Shown here: positions 34,298-42,509 of the stretch, piece after piece
Layout: the number at the start of each line of letters is the position of its first letter
How positions within the stretch are numbered: position 1 is the stretch's first letter
Source: SZUA-309 sp050185825
GTDB taxonomy: Bacteria; Pseudomonadota; Gammaproteobacteria; Pseudomonadales; Azotimanducaceae
Direction of reading: 5' to 3'
Assembly (NCBI GenBank): GCA_050185825.1
Contig: JBFWZA010000018.1
Location: 65,767-129,766 of the forward strand
Length of the DNA: 64,000 bases
Notes under the pieces: generated by a model
What the model was told of the DNA's origin: nothing
Seen by the model: the letters and a program-made list of their open reading frames with translations, nothing else
Database searches by the model: none
Translations under genes and position numbers: made by a program

Positions 34298-36083
34298 CGG
34301 CCTCGGCGACCACGCCTCGGGTGGAGATCGTGCCCCAGGCCAGTTCCCGGCTGATGCGTCCATCCGGAAGTCGGCGCAGCAGCCCGCTGCTGCCGAGCAG
34401 CGGCAGGTCGCCGAGGGCGCTGCCGAGCTGGATGCGTTCGGTAAGCCGGAAAGCGTCCGATCCCAGGGCGACCAGCGACGCGAACGGATTCCGGTCGAGT
34501 GCGAGCGGGGTGGCCATGGACCCGTGGAAGCCGTCGCCGTCCAGGAAGAACGGCAGCTCGCTGACATGAAAGCCACGCAGCTCGTTCAGCCCCTGGCGCG
34601 AGCCGCGGGTGACCTGCGAGCCCGCGTAGACGGGCAGGTTCTGGGCGAAGTGAAAGTTCAGCGCCGGCACCAGCGCGTTGGCTTCGCTGTTGCCGATCAG
34701 CGCGACCACGGCATCCACGTCTTCGCGGCCACGCGGTGTGAACTCGAGCGGCACGCCGAGGGTCGAGGCAAGCTGGTCCCGTCGGGCCTGGCTCTCGGCC
34801 ACGTGCATGGCGCTGCCGACGGCCTCGGTGACCGTGCGCAGGTCGGTGAAGGGCTGCACGGTGAGCTGCATCGCCCCGCCGGCCTCGGCCTTCTCGATGA
34901 GCGTGTTGCGGGCGCGCAGCGACCAGTCCTCGTAGTTGTGGAAGAGCAGTGCCTGGTGTACGCCGTCTGCCCGCAGCCGGGCGGCGATGGTCAGCGCTTC
35001 GTCCTCGATGGCGAGGCCCACCTGCTGCAGTCCGGGTGCCGGGCGCGTGCCGTGATCCAGGTAGTTCAGGACCAAGGTGGGAATCTCCGGATTGAGCTCG
35101 TTCAGCGCCACCACGGTGTCCTTCTGCAGCGGCCCGACCAGCAGGTCGACCCTGTCGGAGAGCACACGCTCGTAGATGACGGGGATGGGCTCCGCGGCGG
35201 CGTCATAGATGGTGAGGTCCACCCGGCCACCGGCGCCCGCGAGCAGCGTCGTGGCAATGAAACCGTCGCGCACGGCCTCGCCGGCGCGCGCGAGCGGCCC
35301 CGACAGCGGGACGACCAGACCGACATGAAATCTCGCGGGCCGATAGGCGGCAATGGCGGCGACCGCATCCGGCGGCAGCACGGAACCGGGATGCCCGGGG
35401 TTGCCTGCAATCCACGCCGTGGCCCGCCGCTTCGCGTCCTCCAGGGATTCGGCGGTGACCAGGGCGTGATGAAGATCCTGCCAGGCGGAAAGCACCCGCG
35501 ATACCGGCCTCGCGGCACCGGAGCCTGCAGACAGGGTGGAGGACGCGTTCAGCCACTGCCAGATGCGCTCGTTCTCGGCCGGATCGTCACCGGCAACCCG
35601 GACGAGCTCCGAGAGCGCGCACGGGTAGTCGCCGGTCGCTGCACAGACTTCGCTCTTCAGGCGCGCAGCTTCCGGCGAATCCAGGGCCTTACGCGGAAGG
35701 CGTGACAGGATATCCGACGCGAGCGCCGGGTCGCCCTCTGCGAGCGCCAGCCGCGCCGAGACCAGCCGGTAGTCCGCCAGACGCGCGTCGTCGAGCAGAC
35801 CCGGCTCCACCAGGTCGAAGGCTGCCCGCGCCCCGGCGACGTCTTCCACCGCGAGATACTCCTCTGCGGCATTGAGATACAGGCGCGCCGCCCGGTCTTC
35901 GGGCGCGCCCCGGGCCCGGCGCATCAGGTCCGACGCGCTCCTTGCCTCCTCGATGGCGGGTTCCTCGACCGTGCTTTCCGGTGGCGGCGCCGTCGCGCAG
36001 CCGACGACGAGGCCGAGCAGGCAGGCAACCTTCACGGCGAGGGCAAGTCGGTGTTTACTGAGCGCTCTGCTGAATCTGCTCAT
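34284..36083 (-). CDS. lpoA: LpoA, outer-membrane lipoprotein activator of PBP1A
   Basis: LpoA spans the periplasm from the outer membrane and stimulates PBP1A. The 599-residue precursor has a lipobox LVVGC after a hydrophobic signal, an N-terminal TPR-like helical domain and a C-terminal periplasmic-binding-protein-like domain (FHVGLVVPLSGPLARAGEAVRDGF, VDLLVGPLQKDTVVALNEL). The ATG at 36083 is only 15 nt from the divergent rsmI ATG. It is shorter than E. coli LpoA (678) but near the Pseudomonas length. Confidence 0.93.
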   Translation of the reverse strand: MSRFSRALSKHRLALAVKVACLLGLVVGCATAPPPESTVEEPAIEEARSASDLMRRARGAPEDRAARLYLNAAEEYLAVEDVAGARAAFDLVEPGLLDDARLADYRLVSARLALAEGDPALASDILSRLPRKALDSPEAARLKSEVCAATGDYPCALSELVRVAGDDPAENERIWQWLNASSTLSAGSGAARPVSRVLSAWQDLHHALVTAESLEDAKRRATAWIAGNPGHPGSVLPPDAVAAIAAYRPARFHVGLVVPLSGPLARAGEAVRDGFIATTLLAGAGGRVDLTIYDAAAEPIPVIYERVLSDRVDLLVGPLQKDTVVALNELNPEIPTLVLNYLDHGTRPAPGLQQVGLAIEDEALTIAARLRADGVHQALLFHNYEDWSLRARNTLIEKAEAGGAMQLTVQPFTDLRTVTEAVGSAMHVAESQARRDQLASTLGVPLEFTPRGREDVDAVVALIGNSEANALVPALNFHFAQNLPVYAGSQVTRGSRQGLNELRGFHVSELPFFLDGDGFHGSMATPLALDRNPFASLVALGSDAFRLTERIQLGSALGDLPLLGSSGLLRRLPDGRISRELAWGTISTRGVVAEAGARL

Positions 36084-36098
36084 CGTGTCCGGGGTGTC

Positions 36099-36965
36099 AT
36101 GTCTGAAACGTCCACACAGAGTCCGGAGCCCGGAGTCCTCTACGTGGTGGCGACGCCCATTGGACACCTGGATGACATCTCACGGCGAGCCGTCGCTGTC
36201 CTGGGTGGCGTTGGGACGATCGCCGCGGAGGATACCAGACGCACGCTTTCCCTGTTGAGCGCCCTTGGCCTGCCGAGGCCGAGAATGGTCGCGCTGCACG
36301 AGCACAACGAGGCCGACGCGGTCGATCGGGTTCTGGATGACCTCACCGCCGGCACCGCGGTGGCGCTGGTCAGCGACGCGGGCACCCCGCTGCTGTCCGA
36401 TCCGGGGTTCGTGCTGGTCCGGCGCTGCTTTGACGCGGGCATTCCGGTCCGGCCGGTGCCGGGTCCGAGCGCGGTGTCTGCCGCACTGTCGGTGTGCCCG
36501 CTGCCCACCACGGGCTGCCGGTTCGTCGGCTTCCTGCCGGCCCGGGCCGGCGTGAAACGCACCCGGCTGGCCGAGCTGCTCACGGCTGCCGATCCGGTGG
36601 TGTTCTTCGAGGCGCCGCACCGGCTGCGGGAAACGCTCATCACCCTGGGCGAGCTGGCGCCCGCCCGGCGGCTGTTTATTGCCCGCGAGATGACCAAGCG
36701 TTTCGAAACCTACCTCGCCGGGACCCCGGCGGATCTGGTCGCCCACATGGATCGGGCAGACCAGTGGCGGGGCGAGATCGTCTGCGTGCTGGAGGGTGGA
36801 ACCACGCCCGCAGCGGCCGAACGGGAACAGGCGCGGGTCATGGGAATTCTGGCCTCGGAGCTGCCGCCCGCCCAGGCGGCGCGGCTCGGCGCGCAGATTC
36901 TCGGTGTCAGGAAGTCCGTCCTCTACGGACTTGCCAGCAAGCGGGACAAGGACGGGCAGGCGTGA
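36099..36965 (+). CDS. rsmI: RsmI, 16S rRNA 2'-O-ribose C1402 methyltransferase
   Basis: RsmI methylates the 2'-O of C1402 in the 16S P site; RsmH, encoded 1.2 kb downstream, methylates N4 of the same base. The 288-residue protein has the tetrapyrrole-methylase fold: LYVVATPIGHLDDIS, LVSDAGTPLLSDPGF, PVPGPSAVSAALS and FFEAPHRLRETL. The ATG at 36099 is used; it is divergent from lpoA, the same arrangement as in E. coli. Confidence 0.95.
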   Translation: MSETSTQSPEPGVLYVVATPIGHLDDISRRAVAVLGGVGTIAAEDTRRTLSLLSALGLPRPRMVALHEHNEADAVDRVLDDLTAGTAVALVSDAGTPLLSDPGFVLVRRCFDAGIPVRPVPGPSAVSAALSVCPLPTTGCRFVGFLPARAGVKRTRLAELLTAADPVVFFEAPHRLRETLITLGELAPARRLFIAREMTKRFETYLAGTPADLVAHMDRADQWRGEIVCVLEGGTTPAAAEREQARVMGILASELPPAQAARLGAQILGVRKSVLYGLASKRDKDGQA

Positions 36966-36987
36966 AGCCGATGCCCGCCGGATGGTC

Positions 36988-36993
36988 TATAAT
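36988..36993 (+). promoter_or_regulatory. -10 element of rnpB
   Basis: A perfect TATAAT lies 7 nt upstream of the predicted 5' end of the RNase P RNA. No good -35 hexamer is seen at the right distance. Confidence 0.6.
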
Positions 36994-37000
36994 CCGCCTC

Positions 37001-37392
<392 letters not shown>

Positions 37393-37576
37393 TTTCTCCC
37401 GCTTTTTATTCATGAAAAGCATTAACTCCGGGAATTTAATTCCCAAACGTTCTCATACTTAATGTTGTTTCTAGATATCCCCGACTACTTGAGGTCTTTT
37501 AACGAATAAGCCTCGAAAAGCCGCCTAAAAGGTCAAAAAACCCCTTAAAAATCCAAGGTTTATGGCCCCCGTCCAG
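37393..37576. other. AT-rich non-coding stretch between rnpB and the mraZ promoter
   Basis: This stretch is clearly richer in A+T than the rest of the window and has no plausible gene. It contains a 15-bp perfect palindrome GGGAATTTAATTCCC at 37430-37444 and several A- and T-runs. It may act as an upstream activating or DNA-bending region for the dcw promoter; no function is shown by the sequence itself. Confidence 0.6.
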
Positions 37577-37604
37577 TTGACACCACTCGAACTCCACCTA
37601 TAGT
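37577..37604 (+). promoter_or_regulatory. Strong sigma-70 promoter of mraZ and the dcw cluster
   Basis: A perfect TTGACA (37577-37582) and TATAGT (37599-37604) are spaced by 16 nt. Transcription should begin near 37611, just upstream of the GGG-box array at 37614-37657. This is the best sigma-70 match seen in the window and fits the known position of the mraZ promoter. Confidence 0.75.
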
Positions 37605-37613
37605 GTCGAAAGC

Positions 37614-37657
37614 TGGGAATTTGTGGGAAAAAGTGGTTTCGGCGGGCGATTTCGGGG
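37614..37657 (+). promoter_or_regulatory. MraZ-type operator: GGG boxes with 10-bp period
   Basis: TGGGA occurs at 37614 and 37624, TGGTT at 37634, then GGG-containing boxes at about 37643 and 37653. The 10-bp period matches the known MraZ target (TGGGN direct repeats with 5-nt spacers in E. coli). The array overlaps the predicted transcription start of mraZ, which fits autorepression of the dcw cluster. Confidence 0.65.
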
Positions 37658-37720
37658 CATCCGCAGTGATGCCGGTTAGGGACACCGCCGGGCGGACCAA
37701 CAGGTCGGCACACGGGGATC

Positions 37721-38176
37721 ATGTTTCGCGGGATCAATTCGGCAACTCTCGATGCCAAGGGGCGGATGGCGCTACCGACACGGTTTCGGGAGACGCTCGT
37801 GGTCCTCTCCGAGGGGCGCCTCGTGCTCACCATCGACATGCGCGAGCAGTGTCTGTTGCTGTACCCGCTGCCGGCGTGGGAGGTGGTCCAGAGCAAGCTC
37901 GAGGCGCTCTCCAACATCCGCGACGACGCCAGGCGCCTGCAGCGGCTGCTCATCGGCCACGCCACCGACATCGACATGGATGCACAGGGACGGATTCTGG
38001 TGCCGCCCATGCTGCGGGAGTTCGCGCAGCTGGAGAAGAAGGTGGTCGTGGTCGGCCAGGGCAACAAGCTCGAGATGTGGAGCGCCGATCTGTGGCAGCA
38101 GGGGATGAGCGTGTGGTTGTCCGAGGATTCGAAGGCGGCCATGGATGGGGATCAGTTCACCGGTCTGTCGGTTTGA
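37721..38176 (+). CDS. mraZ: Transcriptional regulator MraZ
   Basis: MraZ is the AbrB-like DNA-binding regulator that heads the dcw cluster and represses its own promoter in E. coli. The 151-residue protein has two SpoVT-AbrB-like halves, with the paired motifs LDAKGRMALPTRFRE and MDAQGRILVPPMLRE. The ATG at 37721 gives the typical start MFRGINSATLD. Its stop overlaps the rsmH TTG start (TTGA). Confidence 0.96.
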   Translation: MFRGINSATLDAKGRMALPTRFRETLVVLSEGRLVLTIDMREQCLLLYPLPAWEVVQSKLEALSNIRDDARRLQRLLIGHATDIDMDAQGRILVPPMLREFAQLEKKVVVVGQGNKLEMWSADLWQQGMSVWLSEDSKAAMDGDQFTGLSV

Positions 38177-39120
38177 GCACCGGACACGTCCCGGTACTGT
38201 GTGAGGAGACGATCAACCTCGTGATCAGCAACGTCACCGAGACCCGCTCAGGTGCGGGACGTGTCTACGTGGATGCCACGTTCGGACGCGGTGGCCACTG
38301 CCTGGCGCTGCTTGCCCGTCTCGACCCCGAAGATCGGGTGATCGCCATCGACCGTGACAAGGCAGCCATAGCGGCGGGTGATGAGATCGCAGAGGCGGAG
38401 CCGCGGCTCGAGATGGTGCATGCACGATTCTCCGAGCTCACCGCCGTGCTCCACGACCGCGGGGTCGACTCCGTCGACGGTGTGATCATGGATCTCGGTG
38501 TCTCTTCTCCTCAGCTCGACGAGCCCGAACGCGGGTTCAGCTTCCGTGGCGCCGGACCGATCGACATGCGCATGGATCAGTCCAGCGGCGAAACGGCGGG
38601 AGAGTGGCTGAACCGGGCAGACGAGGCGGAAATCGCCCGGGTGGTGCGGACCTACGGCGAGGAGCGCTACGCGAAGCGGATCGCCCGCGCCATCGTTCAG
38701 GCGCGGCCGCTGGCAACCACGGTGGCGCTGGCCGAGGTGATCCGCGATGCCATCCCCGCGAGAGACCGGTACAAGGGCGGCAGCGATGCGGCCACGCGAA
38801 CCTTTCAGGCGATCCGCATGCACGTCAACGAGGAGCTCGACGAGGTTGCGGCGGGCATCCGCGCTGCGTTCGGCGTTCTGGCGCCGGGCGGACGGCTGGC
38901 GGTGATCAGCTTTCATTCGCTGGAAGACCGGGTCGTGAAGCAGACGTTCCGGGCGCTCTCGAAAGGCCGTGATCTGCCCAGAAACCTTCCGGTGCGTGCC
39001 GAGGAGGCGAAGCCCGCCGGCCGCGTGGCCGCAGGACCGGTGCGGGCAGGCGAGCGGGAGCTCGCGGCGAATCCCCGTGCCCGCAGCGCGACGCTGCGGG
39101 TGCTGGAGCGGCTCGCTTGA
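38173..39120 (+). CDS. rsmH: RsmH, 16S rRNA N4-cytosine C1402 methyltransferase
   Basis: A 315-residue RsmH (MraW), close to the E. coli length. The SAM site reads YVDATFGRGGHCLALLAR, followed by GVIMDLGVSSPQLDEPERGFSFR and the late ISFHSLEDRVVKQTFR. Start is TTG at 38173, overlapping mraZ by 4 nt; a longer frame upstream has no support. Together with RsmI it makes m4Cm1402. Confidence 0.95.
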   Translation: MSTGHVPVLCEETINLVISNVTETRSGAGRVYVDATFGRGGHCLALLARLDPEDRVIAIDRDKAAIAAGDEIAEAEPRLEMVHARFSELTAVLHDRGVDSVDGVIMDLGVSSPQLDEPERGFSFRGAGPIDMRMDQSSGETAGEWLNRADEAEIARVVRTYGEERYAKRIARAIVQARPLATTVALAEVIRDAIPARDRYKGGSDAATRTFQAIRMHVNEELDEVAAGIRAAFGVLAPGGRLAVISFHSLEDRVVKQTFRALSKGRDLPRNLPVRAEEAKPAGRVAAGPVRAGERELAANPRARSATLRVLERLA

Positions 39121-39383
39121 ACGCACGGACGTTTCTGGGCTGGCTGCTGGCGCTGGTTTTCCTGGTGGTTTCCGGTATCCAGGTGGCGTTCTCCACGGAA
39201 TCCGTACGCGAGCGACACAAGACGCTGCAGTCGCTTCAGGCCGAGCTCGATGCGGCGGCGGAGGAGTACAGCCGGCTGCAGATCGAGCTGGCGGCGGTGG
39301 CCGCCTATCAGAACGTGGAGCGCACGGCCGAGGACAAGCTCGGCATGTCCTTCCCCGAAGAAGTGCAGAGGGTGGAGCCGTGA
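39117..39383 (+). CDS. ftsL: Cell-division protein FtsL
   Basis: FtsL forms the FtsQLB complex that activates FtsWI. The 88-residue protein has a short cytosolic N-terminus, one membrane helix (FLGWLLALVFLVVSGIQVAF) and a periplasmic coiled coil (ESVRERHKTLQSLQAELDAAAEEY). The TTG start overlaps rsmH by 4 nt and the stop shares a base with the ftsI ATG. Small size and place in the cluster make the call firm. Confidence 0.93.
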   Translation: MNARTFLGWLLALVFLVVSGIQVAFSTESVRERHKTLQSLQAELDAAAEEYSRLQIELAAVAAYQNVERTAEDKLGMSFPEEVQRVEP

Positions 39384-41041
39384 TGGCCTGGCGGCACTTC
39401 GCGCTCGTGAGCTTCTTCGTGCTGGCAGGCATCGGCCTGGTGGTGCGGGTGATCTTCCTGAACGTGACGGAAGGGCAGTTTCTCATCGATCAGGGCGAGC
39501 GCCGTTCGGTGAAGGCCCAGCAGATCGCCGCGCACCGGGGCGTGATCTACGATCGTTTCGGCGAGCCGCTGGCGGTGAGCACGCCAGCGGCGGCCATCTA
39601 TACGAATCCCCGCGAGGGAGCGCTTGCCGATTCGGACCTCTCGACGCTGTGCGAGGCTCTGGAGATGAACTGCCCGCGCCTCAAGTCGCGTCTGGCCGGG
39701 CTCGCCAACCGCAACTTCGCCTACATCAGGCGGGGGGTGGCCTGGGAGGACGCGCGGCGCGTGGAGGCGCTCAAGGTGCCCGGCGTCGCTCTGCTGCAGG
39801 AGTACCGGCGTTTCTACCCGGCGGGGGAAACCACCGCCCACGTCGTGGGCATCACCGACATCGACGACGTCGGCATCGAAGGCATCGAGCTCGCATTCGA
39901 CGATCGGCTGCAGGGCGAGCCGGGACGGAAGATCGTGCTCAAGGATCGCCGTGGCAACGTGATCAAGGATCTCGAGCACGCCAGCCCGCCGCAGTTCGGC
40001 ACCGACCTGACGCTCAGCCTGGACCTGCGTCTGCAGTTCATCGCCTACCGGGAGCTGAAGTCCGCCGTGCAGACGCACAGGGCCAGTGCCGGCTCCATGG
40101 TGATGCTCGACGTGGCGACCGGAGAGATTCTGGCGCTGGTGAATCAGCCGTCCTACAACCCGAACGATACGGTCGAGGACGCCCGGTCGATGCGCAACCG
40201 CGCCGTGACCGATCTCTACGAGCCCGGTTCGACGATGAAGCCGTTCACCGCCCTGGCTGCGCTCGCCAGCGGCAGATTCAACCGTGATTCGGTAGTCGAC
40301 ACCACGCCAGGTTATATGTGGGTCGGCCGGAAGCTCATCGAAGGGCGGGATCGCGGTCCGATCAGCCTCGAGATGGCACTCAAGAAATCCAGCCAGGTGG
40401 GTTTCGCGAAGATCGCCCTGGCCCTGGATACGCGTGCGGTGTACGACGTGCTGAGTCAGGCCGGCGTTGGTGACTTTCTCGGCACCGGCCTGCCGGGCGA
40501 GGCCACGGGTCGGCTCACCGATGCGGATCTGGACAAGCCCATCGTGCGCATCACGCTCGCCTACGGCTACGGCCTGGCCATCACGCCGCTGCAGCTCGCT
40601 GAGGCCTACATGACCCTTGCCAACGGCGGCGTGCGTCTGCCTGTCAGCATTCTGCGCCGGGACGCACCGCCCGCCGGCGAACGCGTCCTCGATCAGGATC
40701 TGGTCCAGGAAGTGGTCAGCATGATGGAAGGGGTGACCGACCGGGACGGCACCGCACCGCTTGCGCACGTGGAAGGGTTCCGCGTGGCCGGCAAGACCGG
40801 CACGATCAGGAAGGTCGGCACGGAAGGCTACGAGGACGATCGCCACGCCGCCTGGTTCGCGGGCATGGCGCCGGCCTCCCGACCACGCATCGTGGCGGTG
40901 GTGCTCATCGACGAGCCGAAGGGCGAGCAGGAGAGTGGCGGCGAGGTGGCGGCACCCGTGTTCGGCCGCACCATGGCTCGAGCCCTGCATCTGCTCGGCG
41001 TGGCTCCGGATGCGGTACAGCTGGCGAGGGCAAAGTTGTGA
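39383..41041 (+). CDS. ftsI: FtsI/PBP3, septal peptidoglycan transpeptidase
   Basis: FtsI cross-links septal peptidoglycan with FtsW. The 552-residue protein has one N-terminal membrane helix, a pedestal domain (HRGVIYDRFGEPLAVSTP) and the transpeptidase domain. Catalytic motifs are S283-TMK and K471-TG. The middle motif, normally SxN, reads S336-S337-Q338, an unusual Asn to Gln change at the position equal to E. coli N361. The ATG at 39383 overlaps the ftsL stop (TGATG); a longer in-frame extension is not used. murE begins in a GTGA overlap. Confidence 0.95.
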   Translation: MAWRHFALVSFFVLAGIGLVVRVIFLNVTEGQFLIDQGERRSVKAQQIAAHRGVIYDRFGEPLAVSTPAAAIYTNPREGALADSDLSTLCEALEMNCPRLKSRLAGLANRNFAYIRRGVAWEDARRVEALKVPGVALLQEYRRFYPAGETTAHVVGITDIDDVGIEGIELAFDDRLQGEPGRKIVLKDRRGNVIKDLEHASPPQFGTDLTLSLDLRLQFIAYRELKSAVQTHRASAGSMVMLDVATGEILALVNQPSYNPNDTVEDARSMRNRAVTDLYEPGSTMKPFTALAALASGRFNRDSVVDTTPGYMWVGRKLIEGRDRGPISLEMALKKSSQVGFAKIALALDTRAVYDVLSQAGVGDFLGTGLPGEATGRLTDADLDKPIVRITLAYGYGLAITPLQLAEAYMTLANGGVRLPVSILRRDAPPAGERVLDQDLVQEVVSMMEGVTDRDGTAPLAHVEGFRVAGKTGTIRKVGTEGYEDDRHAAWFAGMAPASRPRIVAVVLIDEPKGEQESGGEVAAPVFGRTMARALHLLGVAPDAVQLARAKL

Positions 41042-42507
41042 CGGCGCTCGCCCAGGTGCTCGAAGGCATGACGGACCGCATTCCTGCCGCGGCGCGCACG
41101 CTGGACGTCAGCGGCATGACGGACGACTCCCGCCAGGTTCGGCCGGGGGACCTGTTCGTCGCCGTCTCGGGTGGTGCCGCCGATGGACATGCCTACCTGG
41201 CGGACGCGGTCGCTGCCGGGGCCGTGGCGGTGCTGGCGGAGAGAAACGAAACCGCCGTCAACGTGCCCGTGATCGTGCTGGAGGATCTGAAGCGCCGGCG
41301 GGGAACGCTGGCCGCCCGGGTGTATGGCGAGCCCAGCGCGCAGATGACGTGCGTGGGCGTCACGGGCACCAACGGCAAGACGTCCATCGCCTGTTTCGTG
41401 GCCGAGCTGGCCGGCTGCGAGGGCGAAGCCGCCGGCTACATGGGCACCATCGGCTGGGGACGGCTCGGTGCCCTCGAGGCGAGTGGCCTGACCACCGAGA
41501 GCGCCATCACCGTGCAGCGGCGCCTGGCCGGATTCCGCGAGCAGGGCATCGACTGGGCCGTGCTGGAGGTCAGCTCCCACGCCCTCGACCAGCATCGCGT
41601 CGACGCGGTGGCATTCGACTATGCGGTGTTCAGCAACCTCACCCGGGACCATCTCGACTATCACCAGGATTTCGACAGTTACGGCCGCGCCAAGGCCCGT
41701 CTGTTCCGTTTTCCCGGGCTCGAGGCCGCCATCGTGAACATCGACGATCCGTTCGGACGGACGCTGGCGGCGGATCTCGAAGGGCAGGTGCGCGTGGTCT
41801 CCTACGGTGCCAGCGCGGATGCGGACATCCGCTGGTCGGATCTGGAATTCCGTGCCTCGGGTGTGACCGGACGCATCGCCACGCCCTGGGGCGAGGGTCG
41901 CTTCGAGCTGCCGCTCTACGGCGATTTTTCCGTGGCCAACGCGGCCGCGGCGCTCGGCGTGCTCTGCGCGACGGGCCGATCCTTCCCCCGGGTGCTCGCG
42001 GCGCTGGCCGGCTTGAGCGCCGTGCCGGGACGCATGGAGTTCTTCCCCGGACGGCCCACGCTCGTCGTCGACTATGCACACACGCCGGATGCGGTAACGA
42101 AGATGCTCACGGCGCTCAGGCCGCACTGCGCCGGACGTCTCGTCTGCCTGATCGGCTGCGGTGGAGACCGCGACCGGGGCAAGCGGCCGCTGATGGCACA
42201 GGCGGCCTGCCACCATGCAGACGTGGTGTGGCTGACCAGCGACAACCCGCGCAGCGAGGCGCCGGAGCGGATCATCGACGACATGCTCGCCGGTGTCCCG
42301 GAAGGGGCGGCCGTGCACGTGGAGGCGGAGCGTCTCGTGGCCATCCGGAGAGCAGCCGCCGCCGCGGGGCCGGAAGATCTGGTGGTCATTGCCGGCAAGG
42401 GCCACGAGGACTACCAGGAGATCCGCGGCCGGCGGTTGCCCTTCAGCGACCGGGCCATCGCAGCCGAGCTCACCGGCAAACCACTGCGACCGGAAGGAGG
42501 CATCTGA
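41038..42507 (+). CDS. murE: MurE, UDP-MurNAc-L-Ala-D-Glu:meso-DAP ligase
   Basis: MurE adds the third residue of the stem peptide. The 489-residue product has Walker A GVTGTNGKTS and the motif DNPRSEAP, whose DNPR signature marks the meso-diaminopimelate enzymes. GTG start overlaps ftsI by 4 nt. The stop is 2 nt before mraY, and a GGAGG ribosome site for mraY lies inside the end of murE. murF, which normally sits between murE and mraY, is absent; the length shows this is not a MurE-MurF fusion. Confidence 0.96.
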   Translation: MTALAQVLEGMTDRIPAAARTLDVSGMTDDSRQVRPGDLFVAVSGGAADGHAYLADAVAAGAVAVLAERNETAVNVPVIVLEDLKRRRGTLAARVYGEPSAQMTCVGVTGTNGKTSIACFVAELAGCEGEAAGYMGTIGWGRLGALEASGLTTESAITVQRRLAGFREQGIDWAVLEVSSHALDQHRVDAVAFDYAVFSNLTRDHLDYHQDFDSYGRAKARLFRFPGLEAAIVNIDDPFGRTLAADLEGQVRVVSYGASADADIRWSDLEFRASGVTGRIATPWGEGRFELPLYGDFSVANAAAALGVLCATGRSFPRVLAALAGLSAVPGRMEFFPGRPTLVVDYAHTPDAVTKMLTALRPHCAGRLVCLIGCGGDRDRGKRPLMAQAACHHADVVWLTSDNPRSEAPERIIDDMLAGVPEGAAVHVEAERLVAIRRAAAAAGPEDLVVIAGKGHEDYQEIRGRRLPFSDRAIAAELTGKPLRPEGGI

Positions 42508-42509
42508 TC

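Noticed and set aside
34167..35705. 512-codon open frame on the plus strand opposite lpoA and yraN
   Set aside because: Antisense shadow; lpoA has a lipobox and known domains, this frame has none.
41038..42507. Possible MurE-MurF fusion to explain missing murF
   Set aside because: The product is 489 residues with one ligase module only; a fusion would be about twice as long.
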